From Pseudomonas azadiae (GTDB taxonomy: Bacteria; Pseudomonadota; Gammaproteobacteria; Pseudomonadales; Pseudomonadaceae): DNA of 64,000 bases. Numbering within the stretch: position 1 is the first letter of the stretch; each line of letters opens with the position of its first letter. The stretch is taken from contig NZ_JAHSTY010000001.1 of the NCBI RefSeq assembly GCF_019145355.1, positions 2,356,001 through 2,420,000 of the forward strand, written 5' to 3'. The notes under the pieces are model-generated. The model saw nothing but the letters and a program-made list of their open reading frames with translations. It was not told the DNA's origin and did not search any database. A program made the translations under genes and the position numbers. Below, piece by piece: positions 8,201 to 17,311 of this stretch.

Positions 8201-10123
8201 ATGAGTAAAGCTGATGCCTTCGCCCAGGCGGGGAAAACTGCTGTGTTGCAAAATATCCATGGCACCCTGCAGTTCCTGCAGCGCTTCCCGCCCTTCAACC
8301 AGATGGAAAACGCCCACCTGGCGTTTCTGGTGGAACAGTGCCAGCTGCGCTTCTATGGTCCCGGTGACAGCATCCTCAAGCCGTCGGGCGGGCCGGTTGA
8401 ACACTTTTATATCGTCAAGCAGGGACGGGTCGTGGGTGAGCGCCCGGACAGCGAAGAAACCACCTTTGAAATCGCGACTGGCGAATGCTTTCCCCTCGCA
8501 GCACTGTTAGGTGAACGGGCAACCCGCACCGAGCACAAGGCCGCCGAAGACACCTTCTGCCTGCAACTGAACAAACCGGCCTTTATCAAGCTGTTCGCGC
8601 TTTCCAGCCCGTTTCGCGACTTCGCCCTGCGTGGCGTCAGCAGCCTGTTGGACACCGTGAATCAACAGGTTCAACAAAAAGCCGTGGAAAGCCTCGGCAC
8701 TCAATACTCACTGAACACCCGCCTGGGTGAATTGGCCATGCGCCATCCAGTGATGTGCAGCCCAACCACGCCGCTGCGCGAAGCGGTGACGCTGATGCAT
8801 GAACAACAGGTGGGCAGCATTGTGATCGTCGATGAGGACCAAGCACCCCTGGGAATTTTCACCCTGCGCGACCTGCGCCAAGTGGTGGCCGATGGCACCA
8901 GCGATTTCAGCCAGGGCATCGAAGGCCATATGACCCAGGCACCCTTCTTCTTGACCCCGGACCACAGCGCTTTCGACGCCGCCATCGCCATGACTGAACG
9001 GCATATCGCCCATGTGTGCCTGGTCAAAGACCAGCGCCTGTGTGGCGTGGTGTCTGAGCGCGACCTGTTTTCCCTGCAACGGGTGGACCTGGTGCACCTG
9101 GCGCGCACCATCCGTAATGCGCCGCGCGTGGACAACCTGGTGGCGATACGCGGCGAGATCGGCCAACTGGTGGAACGCATGCTGGCCCACGGTGCGTCGT
9201 CTACCCAGATCACCCACATTATTACCCTGCTCAACGATCACACCGTGTGTCGGGTGATCGAACTGACGCTGGCCGAAAAAGGCGACCCCGGCGTGCCGTT
9301 CAGTTGGCTGTGTTTTGGCAGCGAAGGTCGTCGCGAGCAGACGCTGTACACCGACCAGGACAACGGCATTCTGTTTGACGCCAAGGATGCGGGCGAAGCG
9401 GAGGCCATGCGTGGACTGCTGTTGCCGCTGGCACAGCAGATCAACCAGAGCCTGGCGTTGTGCGGGTTCAGCCTGTGCAAGGGCAACATCATGGCCGGCA
9501 ACCCAGAGCTTTGCCTGTCCCGAGCGGAATGGGCGCGGCGGTTTGCGGCATTCATTCGTGAGGCGACGCCGGAGAATCTGCTGGGCTCCAGCATTTATTT
9601 CGACCTGCGCGTGGTGTGGGGCGATGAACGTGGCTGCGAACAATTGCGCCAGGGCATTCTCGACCAGATCGCGGATAACCGCTTGTTCCAACGCATGCTG
9701 GCTGAGAACGCGTTGCGCCAGCGGCCGCCTGTAGGACGTTTCCGCGAGTTTGTGCTGACGCGTAAAGGCGGCGAAAAAGCCACTCTCGACCTGAAGGTGC
9801 AAGGCCTGACGCCTTTTGTCGACGGCGCGCGCCTGCTGGCCCTGGCCAATGGCATCCACGCCAACAACACCCTGGAGCGCCTGCGCCAACTGGTGATCAA
9901 AGAAGTGATCGAACCGTTGGACGGCGCCGCGTATGAAGAGGCGTACCACTTTATCCAGCAAACCCGCATGCAACAGCACCAGCTGCAAACCCGCGAGAAC
10001 CAGCCGTATTCCAACCGCGTTGACCCGGACAGCCTCAACCACTTGGACCGGCGCATCCTGCGTGAGTCTCTGCGTCAGGCTCAGCGCCTGCAAAGCAGCC
10101 TGACGTTGCGGTATCAGCTGTGA
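8201..10123 (+). CDS. cNMP-binding/CBS/DUF294 putative nucleotidyltransferase
   Basis: This 640-aa cytoplasmic regulatory protein has, in order, a cyclic-nucleotide-binding-like domain (about residues 30-140), a CBS pair (about 165-285), and a DUF294 nucleotidyltransferase-like domain with CFGSEGRREQTLYTDQDNGI (about residues 367-386) followed by its C-terminal helical domain. By analogy with GlnD/GlnE-type enzymes the third domain may transfer a nucleotidyl group. In Pseudomonas this gene is usually translationally coupled to a polymerase III epsilon-like exonuclease, as it is here (4-base overlap), often near acetate genes. The substrate is unknown. Confidence 0.82.
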   Translation: MSKADAFAQAGKTAVLQNIHGTLQFLQRFPPFNQMENAHLAFLVEQCQLRFYGPGDSILKPSGGPVEHFYIVKQGRVVGERPDSEETTFEIATGECFPLAALLGERATRTEHKAAEDTFCLQLNKPAFIKLFALSSPFRDFALRGVSSLLDTVNQQVQQKAVESLGTQYSLNTRLGELAMRHPVMCSPTTPLREAVTLMHEQQVGSIVIVDEDQAPLGIFTLRDLRQVVADGTSDFSQGIEGHMTQAPFFLTPDHSAFDAAIAMTERHIAHVCLVKDQRLCGVVSERDLFSLQRVDLVHLARTIRNAPRVDNLVAIRGEIGQLVERMLAHGASSTQITHIITLLNDHTVCRVIELTLAEKGDPGVPFSWLCFGSEGRREQTLYTDQDNGILFDAKDAGEAEAMRGLLLPLAQQINQSLALCGFSLCKGNIMAGNPELCLSRAEWARRFAAFIREATPENLLGSSIYFDLRVVWGDERGCEQLRQGILDQIADNRLFQRMLAENALRQRPPVGRFREFVLTRKGGEKATLDLKVQGLTPFVDGARLLALANGIHANNTLERLRQLVIKEVIEPLDGAAYEEAYHFIQQTRMQQHQLQTRENQPYSNRVDPDSLNHLDRRILRESLRQAQRLQSSLTLRYQL

Positions 10124-10827
10124 GCCTGTTCAGTTGGCTGCGCACGAAAAAGCCCGGGCTCGACGGCGCCCAACTCAAGCGCATGGAGCAGCTGCGCAAG
10201 CCCACCGCCCTGGGTGGCGGTTCCTTGCGCGACCAGCGTTGGGTCGTGCTGGACCTGGAAACCAGCGGGCTGAACCTCAACCGTGACCAGGTGCTGTCCA
10301 TTGGCGCGGTGGTGATCGAAGACGGCGCGGTGGACTTCTCTCAACTCTTCGAACGCACCCTGCAACGCGCTGAAACCAAACTCAGCCCCAGCGTATTGAT
10401 CCACGGCCTCGGCCCCAGTGCGATTGCGGCCGGCAGCGACCCGGTGGAGGCGCTGCTGGACTTCATGGAGTTCGTCGGCGACAGCCCGTTGCTCGCGTTC
10501 CACGCGCCATTCGATCAACACATGTTGTGCCGGGCGCTCAAGGACAGCCTGGGTCATCGCCTGACCCATACGTTTCTCGATGTTGCCGAGATCGCCCCGC
10601 TGCTGTGCCCCGATGTGCCTCTGCGCGAGGCCGGGCTGGACGATTGGGTCAACCACTTCAACCTGCACGTGGGCGAGCGCCATCACGCCAGCGCCGATGC
10701 CCTGGCCACGGCGGAGCTGATGCTGATCCTGTTGAACCGTGCGCGCCAGCAGCACATCGACTCGCCACAGGCGCTGCAAGAGCGTTTGAGCCAATGGAAA
10801 CGGCGCAGACAGGCGCCATCGTTTTAA
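10120..10827 (+). CDS. DEDD-family 3'-5' exonuclease (DNA polymerase III epsilon-like)
   Basis: This 235-aa exonuclease-domain protein shows the Exo I motif VVLDLETSGLN (about residues 43-53, Asp and Glu metal ligands), an Exo II region around AFHAPFDQHML and the Exo III motif HHASADALATAE. It starts with GTG inside the last codons of the DUF294 gene, so the two are translationally coupled. It is not DnaQ itself, because it carries an N-terminal extension and stands far from rnhA. The biological substrate, DNA or RNA, is not known. Confidence 0.85.
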   Translation: MSLFSWLRTKKPGLDGAQLKRMEQLRKPTALGGGSLRDQRWVVLDLETSGLNLNRDQVLSIGAVVIEDGAVDFSQLFERTLQRAETKLSPSVLIHGLGPSAIAAGSDPVEALLDFMEFVGDSPLLAFHAPFDQHMLCRALKDSLGHRLTHTFLDVAEIAPLLCPDVPLREAGLDDWVNHFNLHVGERHHASADALATAELMLILLNRARQQHIDSPQALQERLSQWKRRRQAPSF

Positions 10828-10880
10828 CGTCATCTCCCGACAAACGCCAATTGCGCCCACCCCACGGCTCTGACACAATC

Positions 10881-10899
10881 GCGAATAATTCTCGTTAGT
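10881..10899. promoter_or_regulatory. Candidate Fur box upstream of the FecI-type sigma gene
   Basis: GCGAATAATTCTCGTTAGT, about 29 bases before the sigma-factor start, resembles the AATAATTCTC-containing Fur boxes in front of iron-starvation sigma genes in pseudomonads. The match to the 19-bp consensus is partial. Confidence 0.4.
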
Positions 10900-10927
10900 T
10901 TAAACCTCTTGTTTATTCGGTGATGCC

Positions 10928-11446
10928 TTGTCGTCGGTCCAGAACCCACACAGTGAGCTCGTTGGCGCGTTGTATCGCGATCATCGTGGCTGGCTGTTGG
11001 CCTGGCTTCGGCGAAACGTGGCCTGCCCGAGCCGCGCCGAAGACTTGAGCCAGGACACCTTCATGCGCCTGCTGGGCCGTGACGAGTTACGCGAACCCCG
11101 CGAACCCCGGGCGTTCCTGGTGGCCATCGCCAAGGGCCTGTTGTTCGACTATTTTCGTCGCGCCGCCCTGGAACAGGCCTACCTCACCGAACTGATGCTG
11201 CTCCCGGAAAGTGAACACCCTTCGCCGCTGGAGCAGCAACTGATCCTCGAAGACCTCAAGGCCATCGACCGCCTGCTCGGCAAGCTGTCGAGCAAGGCCC
11301 GCGCCGCCTTCCTGTACAACCGCCTCGATGGCATGGGCCATGCGCAGATCGCCCAACGTCTCGGCGTGTCGGTGCCGCGCGTGCGCCAATACCTGGCCCA
11401 GGGCATTCGCCAGTGCTACATCGCCCTGTATGGCGAGCCGCAATGA
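10928..11446 (+). CDS. FecI-type ECF sigma factor
   Basis: This 172-aa extracytoplasmic sigma factor has a region 2 core (YRDHRGWLLAWLRRNV, AEDLSQDTFMRLL) and a region 4 helix-turn-helix (GMGHAQIAQRLGVSVPRVRQ, about residues 134-153). It should direct RNA polymerase to the downstream receptor gene when the FecR partner signals bound siderophore. The best start is a TTG (MSSVQNPHSELVG); the nearby ATG at 10923 is out of frame. It overlaps fecR by ATGA. The order sigma, anti-sigma, receptor, PepSY matches the foxI-foxR-foxA-foxB and fiu-type modules, but the cognate siderophore cannot be read from the sequence. Confidence 0.88.
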   Translation: MSSVQNPHSELVGALYRDHRGWLLAWLRRNVACPSRAEDLSQDTFMRLLGRDELREPREPRAFLVAIAKGLLFDYFRRAALEQAYLTELMLLPESEHPSPLEQQLILEDLKAIDRLLGKLSSKARAAFLYNRLDGMGHAQIAQRLGVSVPRVRQYLAQGIRQCYIALYGEPQ

Positions 11447-12411
11447 CGATGATCAGCTCCAAGCCGGTCTCGGCCCGCGTACTGGATGCCGCGATTGCCT
11501 GGCAACTGTCCCTCGATTCGGGCGACGGCAGCCTGGTTGAGCGCGAAGAATTCGCTAAATGGCTCGCCAGCCATGAGGAACATGCGCGCGCCTGGCGCCA
11601 ACTGGGCATGCTCGACCAGCGTTTCAGCGCCGCTTCGGGCCCGGCGCGGGCGGCGCTGCTGCAGTCGCGCGAGGGTATTCGCCAGCGGGTACGCAAGCTG
11701 GGCAGCGGCCTGGCGAGCATCGCACTGGTCATTGGCCTGGCGTTGTTTGCCGGCGAGCGCTATGTGCCGATCCACTATTGGCTGGCCGACCAGCGCACCG
11801 CCACCGGCGAGCAGCGCACGCTGAAACTGGCGGACGGCACCCTGATCAACCTCAACACCCACAGTGCAATCGACGTGCGTTTTGATGAAAAACGTCGACT
11901 GATCGTGTTGCAGGAAGGCGAAATCCTGGTCGAAACCGGCCACAACGATGCGCGCCCGTTCTATGTGCAAACCCGCGACGGCAGCCTGCGTGCGTTGGGC
12001 ACGCGGTTTATCGTCAAGCGCGAAGACGACGCCACGCGCTTGAGCGTGCTGCAATCGGCCGTCGCCGCCCAGCCCGAGGCGCTGCACCAGGAACAGATCT
12101 TCAAGGCCGGCCAGCAAGTGCTGATGCGCAGCGACGGCCTCGGCCCTGCGCTTGCCGTCACCCCCGCCACAGACGCCTGGACCCGCGGCATGCTGGTGGT
12201 GGACAACGCCCGCCTGGGCGATGTGGTCGAAGAGCTCAGCCGCTACCGCACCGGTTACCTGGGTGTGGACAAAACCGTGGCCGACCTGCGCATCACCGGC
12301 AGCTTCCCGCTGCACGACACCACCCTGGCGTTGAATGCGCTGCTGCCGACCCTGCCGGTGCAGATTGAGCAGCGCACGCCGTGGTGGGTGACGGTGAAGG
12401 GTAAGCCTTAG
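11443..12411 (+). CDS. FecR-type anti-sigma factor / signal transducer
   Basis: This 322-aa inner-membrane regulator has a cytoplasmic N-terminal DUF4880-like domain (AWQLSLDSGDGSLVEREEF, then EFAKWLASHEEHARAW), one membrane span at about residues 90-108, and a periplasmic FecR domain (QRTLKLADGTLINLNTHSAI). The C-terminal part resembles the STN-binding segment of FecR proteins. In this family the periplasmic part reads the state of the TonB receptor and the cytoplasmic part controls the ECF sigma factor. The ATG overlaps the sigma-factor stop, which implies coupled translation. A REPIN separates it from the receptor gene. Confidence 0.88.
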   Translation: MTMISSKPVSARVLDAAIAWQLSLDSGDGSLVEREEFAKWLASHEEHARAWRQLGMLDQRFSAASGPARAALLQSREGIRQRVRKLGSGLASIALVIGLALFAGERYVPIHYWLADQRTATGEQRTLKLADGTLINLNTHSAIDVRFDEKRRLIVLQEGEILVETGHNDARPFYVQTRDGSLRALGTRFIVKREDDATRLSVLQSAVAAQPEALHQEQIFKAGQQVLMRSDGLGPALAVTPATDAWTRGMLVVDNARLGDVVEELSRYRTGYLGVDKTVADLRITGSFPLHDTTLALNALLPTLPVQIEQRTPWWVTVKGKP

Positions 12412-12434
12412 ATTTGGCGGTGCCTGAGCGATTG

Positions 12435-12512
12435 CTATCGCAGGCAAGCCAGCTCCCACATTTGACGGGGTTCACAAATCGCAATGTGGGAGCTGGCTTG
12501 CCTGCGATGGCG
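12435..12512. repeat. REPIN, family A
   Basis: Inverted REP pair (TATCGCAGGCAAGCCAGCTC and its complement) with a short spacer, placed between the fecR-like gene and the receptor gene. Confidence 0.9.
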
Positions 12513-12618
12513 CCCTGAAGGCCACCTCAGAAAAAATATTTTTACCCAGCCCTATCACTTTTCGATTCTCGTTCGGCACCTAGGCAATTGAGAAATATTT
12601 CCATCCAGGAGCCGCCCT

Positions 12619-15051
12619 ATGTCCCGCACGCTAGACACCTTGTTGCGCCCCAGCCTGTTAGCCGTGGCCATTGCCCTCAGCGCCCCGCTGGCCAGCCCGT
12701 TGCTGATCGCCGCCGAGCAGGCCTCCAGCGTGCGTGCGTACAACCTGCCGGCGGCGCCCCTGGCCAGCACCCTGAACCAGATCGCCAGCCAGGGCGGCCT
12801 GGCGCTGACCCTCAGCCCGGCGCTCGCCGCAGGCAAGACCTCGGCGCCGGTCCAGGGCCAGTTCGACGCACCGGGCGCGCTGCGTGAAGCGTTGCGTGGG
12901 ACGGGGTTGCAGTTGGAGCAGAGCAGTGCGGGGACCTATACGTTGGTGGCGGTTCCGGAGGGTGCGATGGCATTGCCGGTGACTAATATCACCGGCCAAG
13001 ACGCCAACCTGGAAAGCGCTTGGGGCCCGGTACACGGCTACCTGGCCACGCGCACCGCCGCCGGTACCAAGACCGACACCGCGCTGGTCGAGGCACCGCG
13101 TTCGATCTCCGTAGCGACCCGCGCGCAGATGCAGGACCGCAACGTACAGAACCTGGATGACGCCGTTAAATACATGCCGGGCATCGTGTCCGCGAGCTAC
13201 GGCAGCGACACCCGCTACGACTGGATGCGCGTGCGTGGTTTCGAACCCACCCAGTTCCTCGATGGCCTGCCGTTGCCACGCGGCGTATACGCCAACCCGA
13301 AAGCCGAAACCTGGAACCTCGACCGCCTCGCCCTGCTGCGTGGCCCGGCTTCGTCGGTGTACGGCCAGACCCCGCCGGGCGGTCTGCTGGACATGGTCAG
13401 CCGCCGTCCCAGCGAAGAGTCCAGCCATGCTATCCAAGTGCAATACGGCAGCGACAACTACCGCCAGATCAACTTCGCCAGCACCGGCAAAATTGATGAT
13501 GAAGGTCAGTTTCTGTATGGCCTCAGCGGCGTGGTGCGCGATGCCGGCACCCAGGTCGACCACATCGACAACAAGCGCTACAACATTGCGCCGAGCCTGA
13601 CCTGGAATATTGATCCGGATACCAAGCTGACCTTCCTCTCGCAGTTCACGCGTGATGATACGGGGGCTACCAGTCAGTTCTTGCCGATTGTGGGCACCAA
13701 GATCAAATCACCCTTGGGGGACGTCTCACATCATAAGAACCTGGGCGATCCAGACTACGAGTTTTACGATCGCACCTACTACGCGTTGGGCTATGCCTTC
13801 GAGCACCGCTTCAACGATACCTGGCAGTTCAAACAGAACCTGCGTTACACCAAATCGGAGTTGTCGTTCCAGCAACTGACCGTGGGCTCGTACGCCTTCG
13901 CTCCCGTGGATGCCGCGGGCAACATGGACCGCCTCTCGACCAACGTTGACGAGGATATCGGACAGTTCGCGGTGGATAACAATTTCCAGGCTGACTTTGC
14001 CACCGGCGACGTTACCCACACCCTTTTGCTGGGTCTTGACCACCAGCGGACAGATACGTCTTACCTGTCGATATTCGGCGGTGCCGGACGCGTCAACATT
14101 TTCAATCCGGTCAATACCACGCCGGTGGTGCGCCCAGCGCGCTCCGCTGCGTTCTATGACTACAACCAGAAAACCGTGCAGACCGGTCTCTATGCACAAG
14201 ACCAGATGGCACTCGACAACTGGCGCCTGACCCTGGGTGGCCGTGAAGACTGGGTGCATCAGGGCACCACGTACTTCAACAAACAAGACGCGACCAATAC
14301 CGACCGCAACAAAAACTTCAGCGGCAACGCGGCAGTCAGCTATGTATTCGACTCGGGCTTCGTGCCATACCTGTCCTACGCTGAATCCTTCCAACCGGCG
14401 AGCAACGCCAGTGCCGACCCAGTGAAGTCCTACAAACCCACCGAAGGCAAACAATGGGAACTGGGGATCAAATATCAACCACCCGGCTCCAATACCTTGC
14501 TGAGTGCGGCGGTCTATAGCCTGACCCAGAAAAACGTACTGGTCACCAGCACCGGAACGAGCGGCACGCCGGTCACCGATCAGACCGGAGAAGTAAAAGT
14601 CAAAGGTCTGGAGTTGGAAGCCGTGTCTGATGTGACCGAAAACCTCAAGGTCATTGCGGCGTACACCCTTGCGAAGTCCGAAGTGCAAAAAGGCGACTTT
14701 AAAGGCAACCGCCTGCAACTGATGCCCAACCAGCAAGCATCGTTGTGGACGGACTACACCTGGCATACCGGCCCGCTGGACGGCTTCGGCATCGGCTTCG
14801 GCGCCCGCTACACCGGTAACACTTACGGTGACCAAGGCAACACTTGGTTGGGTAAAGCCAACGCCTACACCGTATTCGACGGGGCGGTGCATTACGACCT
14901 GGGTCGCATCGACAATAGCCTCAAAGGCGCATCGGTAAAGCTCAACGCCACCAACCTGTTCAACAAGGATTACATTTCCACCTGTGACGGTTCCTACTGC
15001 TATTTCGGCGACCAACGCAGCGTAGTCGCCAGCGCCACCTACCAGTGGTAA
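12619..15051 (+). CDS. TonB-dependent siderophore transducer with STN signalling domain
   Basis: This 810-aa outer-membrane receptor has a signal peptide (about residues 1-32), an STN signalling domain (about 37-115, VRAYNLPAAPLASTLNQIAS), a plug (VEAPRSISVATRAQMQDRNV, about 157-176) and a 22-strand barrel ending in the aromatic C-terminus ASATYQW. The STN domain marks it as a transducer that signals to the FecR/FecI pair upstream. The family takes up ferric hydroxamate-type siderophores such as ferrioxamine or ferrichrome; the following PepSY gene favours a fox-like assignment, but this is inference. AGGAG lies before the ATG, and the motif ATTCTCGTT at 12565 is shared with the sigma-gene promoter region. 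Confidence 0.92.
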   Translation: MSRTLDTLLRPSLLAVAIALSAPLASPLLIAAEQASSVRAYNLPAAPLASTLNQIASQGGLALTLSPALAAGKTSAPVQGQFDAPGALREALRGTGLQLEQSSAGTYTLVAVPEGAMALPVTNITGQDANLESAWGPVHGYLATRTAAGTKTDTALVEAPRSISVATRAQMQDRNVQNLDDAVKYMPGIVSASYGSDTRYDWMRVRGFEPTQFLDGLPLPRGVYANPKAETWNLDRLALLRGPASSVYGQTPPGGLLDMVSRRPSEESSHAIQVQYGSDNYRQINFASTGKIDDEGQFLYGLSGVVRDAGTQVDHIDNKRYNIAPSLTWNIDPDTKLTFLSQFTRDDTGATSQFLPIVGTKIKSPLGDVSHHKNLGDPDYEFYDRTYYALGYAFEHRFNDTWQFKQNLRYTKSELSFQQLTVGSYAFAPVDAAGNMDRLSTNVDEDIGQFAVDNNFQADFATGDVTHTLLLGLDHQRTDTSYLSIFGGAGRVNIFNPVNTTPVVRPARSAAFYDYNQKTVQTGLYAQDQMALDNWRLTLGGREDWVHQGTTYFNKQDATNTDRNKNFSGNAAVSYVFDSGFVPYLSYAESFQPASNASADPVKSYKPTEGKQWELGIKYQPPGSNTLLSAAVYSLTQKNVLVTSTGTSGTPVTDQTGEVKVKGLELEAVSDVTENLKVIAAYTLAKSEVQKGDFKGNRLQLMPNQQASLWTDYTWHTGPLDGFGIGFGARYTGNTYGDQGNTWLGKANAYTVFDGAVHYDLGRIDNSLKGASVKLNATNLFNKDYISTCDGSYCYFGDQRSVVASATYQW

Positions 15052-15061
15052 GCGCTGGAAA

Positions 15062-16165
15062 ATGAAAAGCAAAACCATCCGCCGCTGGTCCTTTATCCAC
15101 ACCTGGACCAGCCTGATCTGCACGGTGTTCCTGCTGCTGCTCGCCCTCACCGGCCTGCCGCTGGTGTTTCACCACGAGATCGATCACCTGCTGGGCAACG
15201 AGCCTGAGCTGGCGCAAATGCCCGTCGATACGCCGCGGCTCAACCTGGAGCAACTGGTGGGCAAGGCCCAGGCCCATCGCCCCGGCGAAGCCATGCAGTA
15301 CCTGGCCTGGGACGAAGACGATGCGAACGGTGTGATCGCGATCATGGCCGCCAGCGCCGGCACCGAACCCAATTTGTCGCACACCTTCATGCTCGACGCG
15401 CGCACCGGTGATGCCGTGGAAACCCCCGCGGCCAACGGTGGGTTCACCCTGTTCCTGCTGCGCTTGCATGTGGACATGTTCGCCGGCCTGCCGGGCAAGT
15501 GGCTGCTGGCATTCATGGGGGTTCTGTTTGTAGTGGCGATTATCTCGGGCACGGTGCTGTACCTGCCGTTCATGCGTCGCTTGACGTTCGCCACCGTGCG
15601 CCAGGACAAATCCCCGCGTCTGCGCTGGCTCGACCTGCATAACCTGATTGGCGTGGTCACGCTGACCTGGGCGCTGGTGGTCGGCGTCACCGGCGTGATC
15701 AGTGCGTGCGCCGACCTGATCATCGACGCCTGGCGCCAGGACAGCCTCAGCGCCATGATCGAACCCTACAAAAACGCGCCGCCACTGACCCAACGGGCGC
15801 CGGCCAGCGATTTGCTGACGATTGCCGCCAAGGCCACGCCCGGCATGCAACCGGACTTCATCGCCTTCCCCGGCACGCGCTTTTCCAGTGAGCACCACTA
15901 CGCCGTATTCATGAAGGGCAGTACCCAACTTACCTCGCACTTGCTCACGCCGGTGCTGATCGACGCCAGCACCCTGGTGGTCACTGCCATCGGCGAACGA
16001 CCGTGGTACATGGACGCCATGGGCATGTCCCAGCCGCTGCACTTTGGCGACTACGGCGGCATGCCGATGAAAATCCTCTGGGCGGTGCTGGATGTGCTGA
16101 CCATCATCGTGCTGGTGAGCGGGATCTATTTGTGGATCGTGCGGCGCAAGGCGGGCAAGGCATGA
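15062..16165 (+). CDS. PepSY-domain membrane protein (FoxB/PiuB-type siderophore reductase candidate)
   Basis: This 367-aa inner-membrane protein has four predicted membrane segments, with the first starting RRWSFIHTWTSLICTVFLL and the last near ILWAVLDVLTIIVLVSGIYL, and two PepSY-like periplasmic regions (about residues 45-100 and 265-320). The pairs of membrane histidines (FIHTW, VFHHEIDHL, LHVDMF, LHNLIG) suit heme binding. FoxB and PiuB relatives are thought to reduce ferric siderophores in the periplasm or inner membrane. It starts ten bases after the receptor stop and overlaps the next small ORF by ATGA. Confidence 0.82.
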   Translation: MKSKTIRRWSFIHTWTSLICTVFLLLLALTGLPLVFHHEIDHLLGNEPELAQMPVDTPRLNLEQLVGKAQAHRPGEAMQYLAWDEDDANGVIAIMAASAGTEPNLSHTFMLDARTGDAVETPAANGGFTLFLLRLHVDMFAGLPGKWLLAFMGVLFVVAIISGTVLYLPFMRRLTFATVRQDKSPRLRWLDLHNLIGVVTLTWALVVGVTGVISACADLIIDAWRQDSLSAMIEPYKNAPPLTQRAPASDLLTIAAKATPGMQPDFIAFPGTRFSSEHHYAVFMKGSTQLTSHLLTPVLIDASTLVVTAIGERPWYMDAMGMSQPLHFGDYGGMPMKILWAVLDVLTIIVLVSGIYLWIVRRKAGKA

Positions 16166-16344
16166 GGCCGCGCCAGTCGAATTTCTGGAAGGTATTTGGC
16201 GCGCCGCTGGGCATTGGTCTGCTCAGCGCTGCGGGGTTGTTTGCGGCGCTGCTGGGGGATGGGCTGTGGGATTCGCTCAGCTGGGTGGGGCTGGGTATTC
16301 CTGCCGCCTTGGGTATTTGGGCGTTGTTCAAGCGGCGCGGCTGA
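16162..16344 (+). CDS. Small two-span membrane protein of the siderophore operon (60 aa)
   Basis: A 60-aa ORF begins MRPRQSNFWKVFGAPLGIG inside the last codons of the PepSY gene (ATGA overlap). Two hydrophobic stretches (LGIGLLSAAGLFAALLG and LGIPAALGIWALF) form a likely membrane hairpin. Small DUF-type proteins of this shape commonly follow the PepSY gene in Pseudomonas iron operons. The function is unknown. Confidence 0.7.
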   Translation: MRPRQSNFWKVFGAPLGIGLLSAAGLFAALLGDGLWDSLSWVGLGIPAALGIWALFKRRG

Positions 16345-16350
16345 AGGCCT

Positions 16351-16425
16351 CATCGCAGGCAAGCCAGCTCCCACAGGGTGATGTGAAACACCGTCAAATG
16401 TGGGAGCTGGCTTGCCTGCGATAGC
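16351..16425. repeat. REPIN, family A
   Basis: CATCGCAGGCAAGCCAGCTC and its inverted copy flank a spacer of about 30 bases directly downstream of the siderophore operon. Confidence 0.9.
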
Positions 16426-16507
16426 GTCCTCAAAAACAACAAAAATGCCCCTCGCCAGCCCCCCTGCAACCCACTAGGCTAGCCACTGCCCATCTTGAGG
16501 AATGCCC

Positions 16508-17137
16508 ATGTCCGCGCCCAGCATGACCCTGTTCCACAACCCCGCTTCACCCTTCGTTCGCAAGGTTCGCGTGCTGCTGGCTGAAACCGGCCAACAGGAC
16601 CGCGTAACGCTGCACGGCTGCATGCCGACCCCGGTCACCCCGGATGCGCAGTTGGTACAAGGCAATCCCGTGGGCAAGATCCCGGCCCTGCGCCTGGCCG
16701 ACGGTACTGTGCTGCATGACAGCCGCGTAATCCTCGATTACTTCGACCACCAGCACGTCGGCAACCCACTGATCCCCCGTGACGGCTCGGCCCGCTGGCG
16801 CCGCCTGACCCTGGCCTCGATGGCCGACGGCATCATGGACGCCGCCGTGCTGGTGCGCTACGAGACCGCCCTGCGTCCGGTGGAAAAGCATTGGGACCAA
16901 TGGCTCGACGAGCAGCGCAACAAGATCCGCCGCACCCTCGCCGAACTGGAAGCGCACGCCATCGCCGAATTGGCCAGCCACTTCGACATCGCCGCCATCA
17001 GCGTGGCGTGTGCCTTGGGTTATCTGGATTTCCGGCATCCGGATATGCAATGGCGGTTGGAAAATCCCAAGCTTGCCCAGTGGTACGCAGAAGTCAGCCA
17101 GCGGCCTTCGATGCAGGCGACGCAGCCTCCCGTCTGA
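16508..17137 (+). CDS. Glutathione S-transferase family protein
   Basis: This 209-aa protein has an N-terminal thioredoxin-like domain beginning MTLFHNPASPFVRKVRVLL, a cis-Pro loop at NPVGKIPAL and the glutathione-contacting DSRVILDYFD, followed by an all-helical C-terminal domain. It should conjugate or bind glutathione in the cytoplasm; the substrate is unknown. I prefer the ATG at 16508 because GAGG sits eight bases before it; the ATG two codons upstream overlaps that site too closely. Confidence 0.88.
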   Translation: MSAPSMTLFHNPASPFVRKVRVLLAETGQQDRVTLHGCMPTPVTPDAQLVQGNPVGKIPALRLADGTVLHDSRVILDYFDHQHVGNPLIPRDGSARWRRLTLASMADGIMDAAVLVRYETALRPVEKHWDQWLDEQRNKIRRTLAELEAHAIAELASHFDIAAISVACALGYLDFRHPDMQWRLENPKLAQWYAEVSQRPSMQATQPPV

Positions 17138-17153
17138 CATCCACCAAGGTCCA

Positions 17154-17244
17154 GTGTGGGAGCTGGCTTGCCTGCGATAGCGGTGGGTCAGGAAAAGATG
17201 TGGTGGATGACACGCCGCCATCGCAGGCAAGCCAGCTCCCACAG
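17154..17244. repeat. REPIN, family A
   Basis: GTGGGAGCTGGCTTGCCTGC and its inverted copy, with arms facing the opposite way to the neighbouring REPIN, lie in the convergent gap between the glutathione transferase and creD genes. Confidence 0.9.
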
Positions 17245-17311
17245 TGTGCGGCGGCGTTGTTGAGAAAGTTGACCATCCTCGCCTTCATCTGCTGATCCTC
17301 GCGCAAACCGA

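Noticed and set aside
15093..15101. TTATCCACA in the PepSY gene as part of the DnaA-box cluster
   Set aside because: It is a single box in coding sequence 25 kb from the array and is within the chance expectation for the window.
16351..17244. Terminator calls for each family A hairpin
   Set aside because: The stems are REPINs without T runs. They may impede RNA polymerase, but they are better described as repeats.
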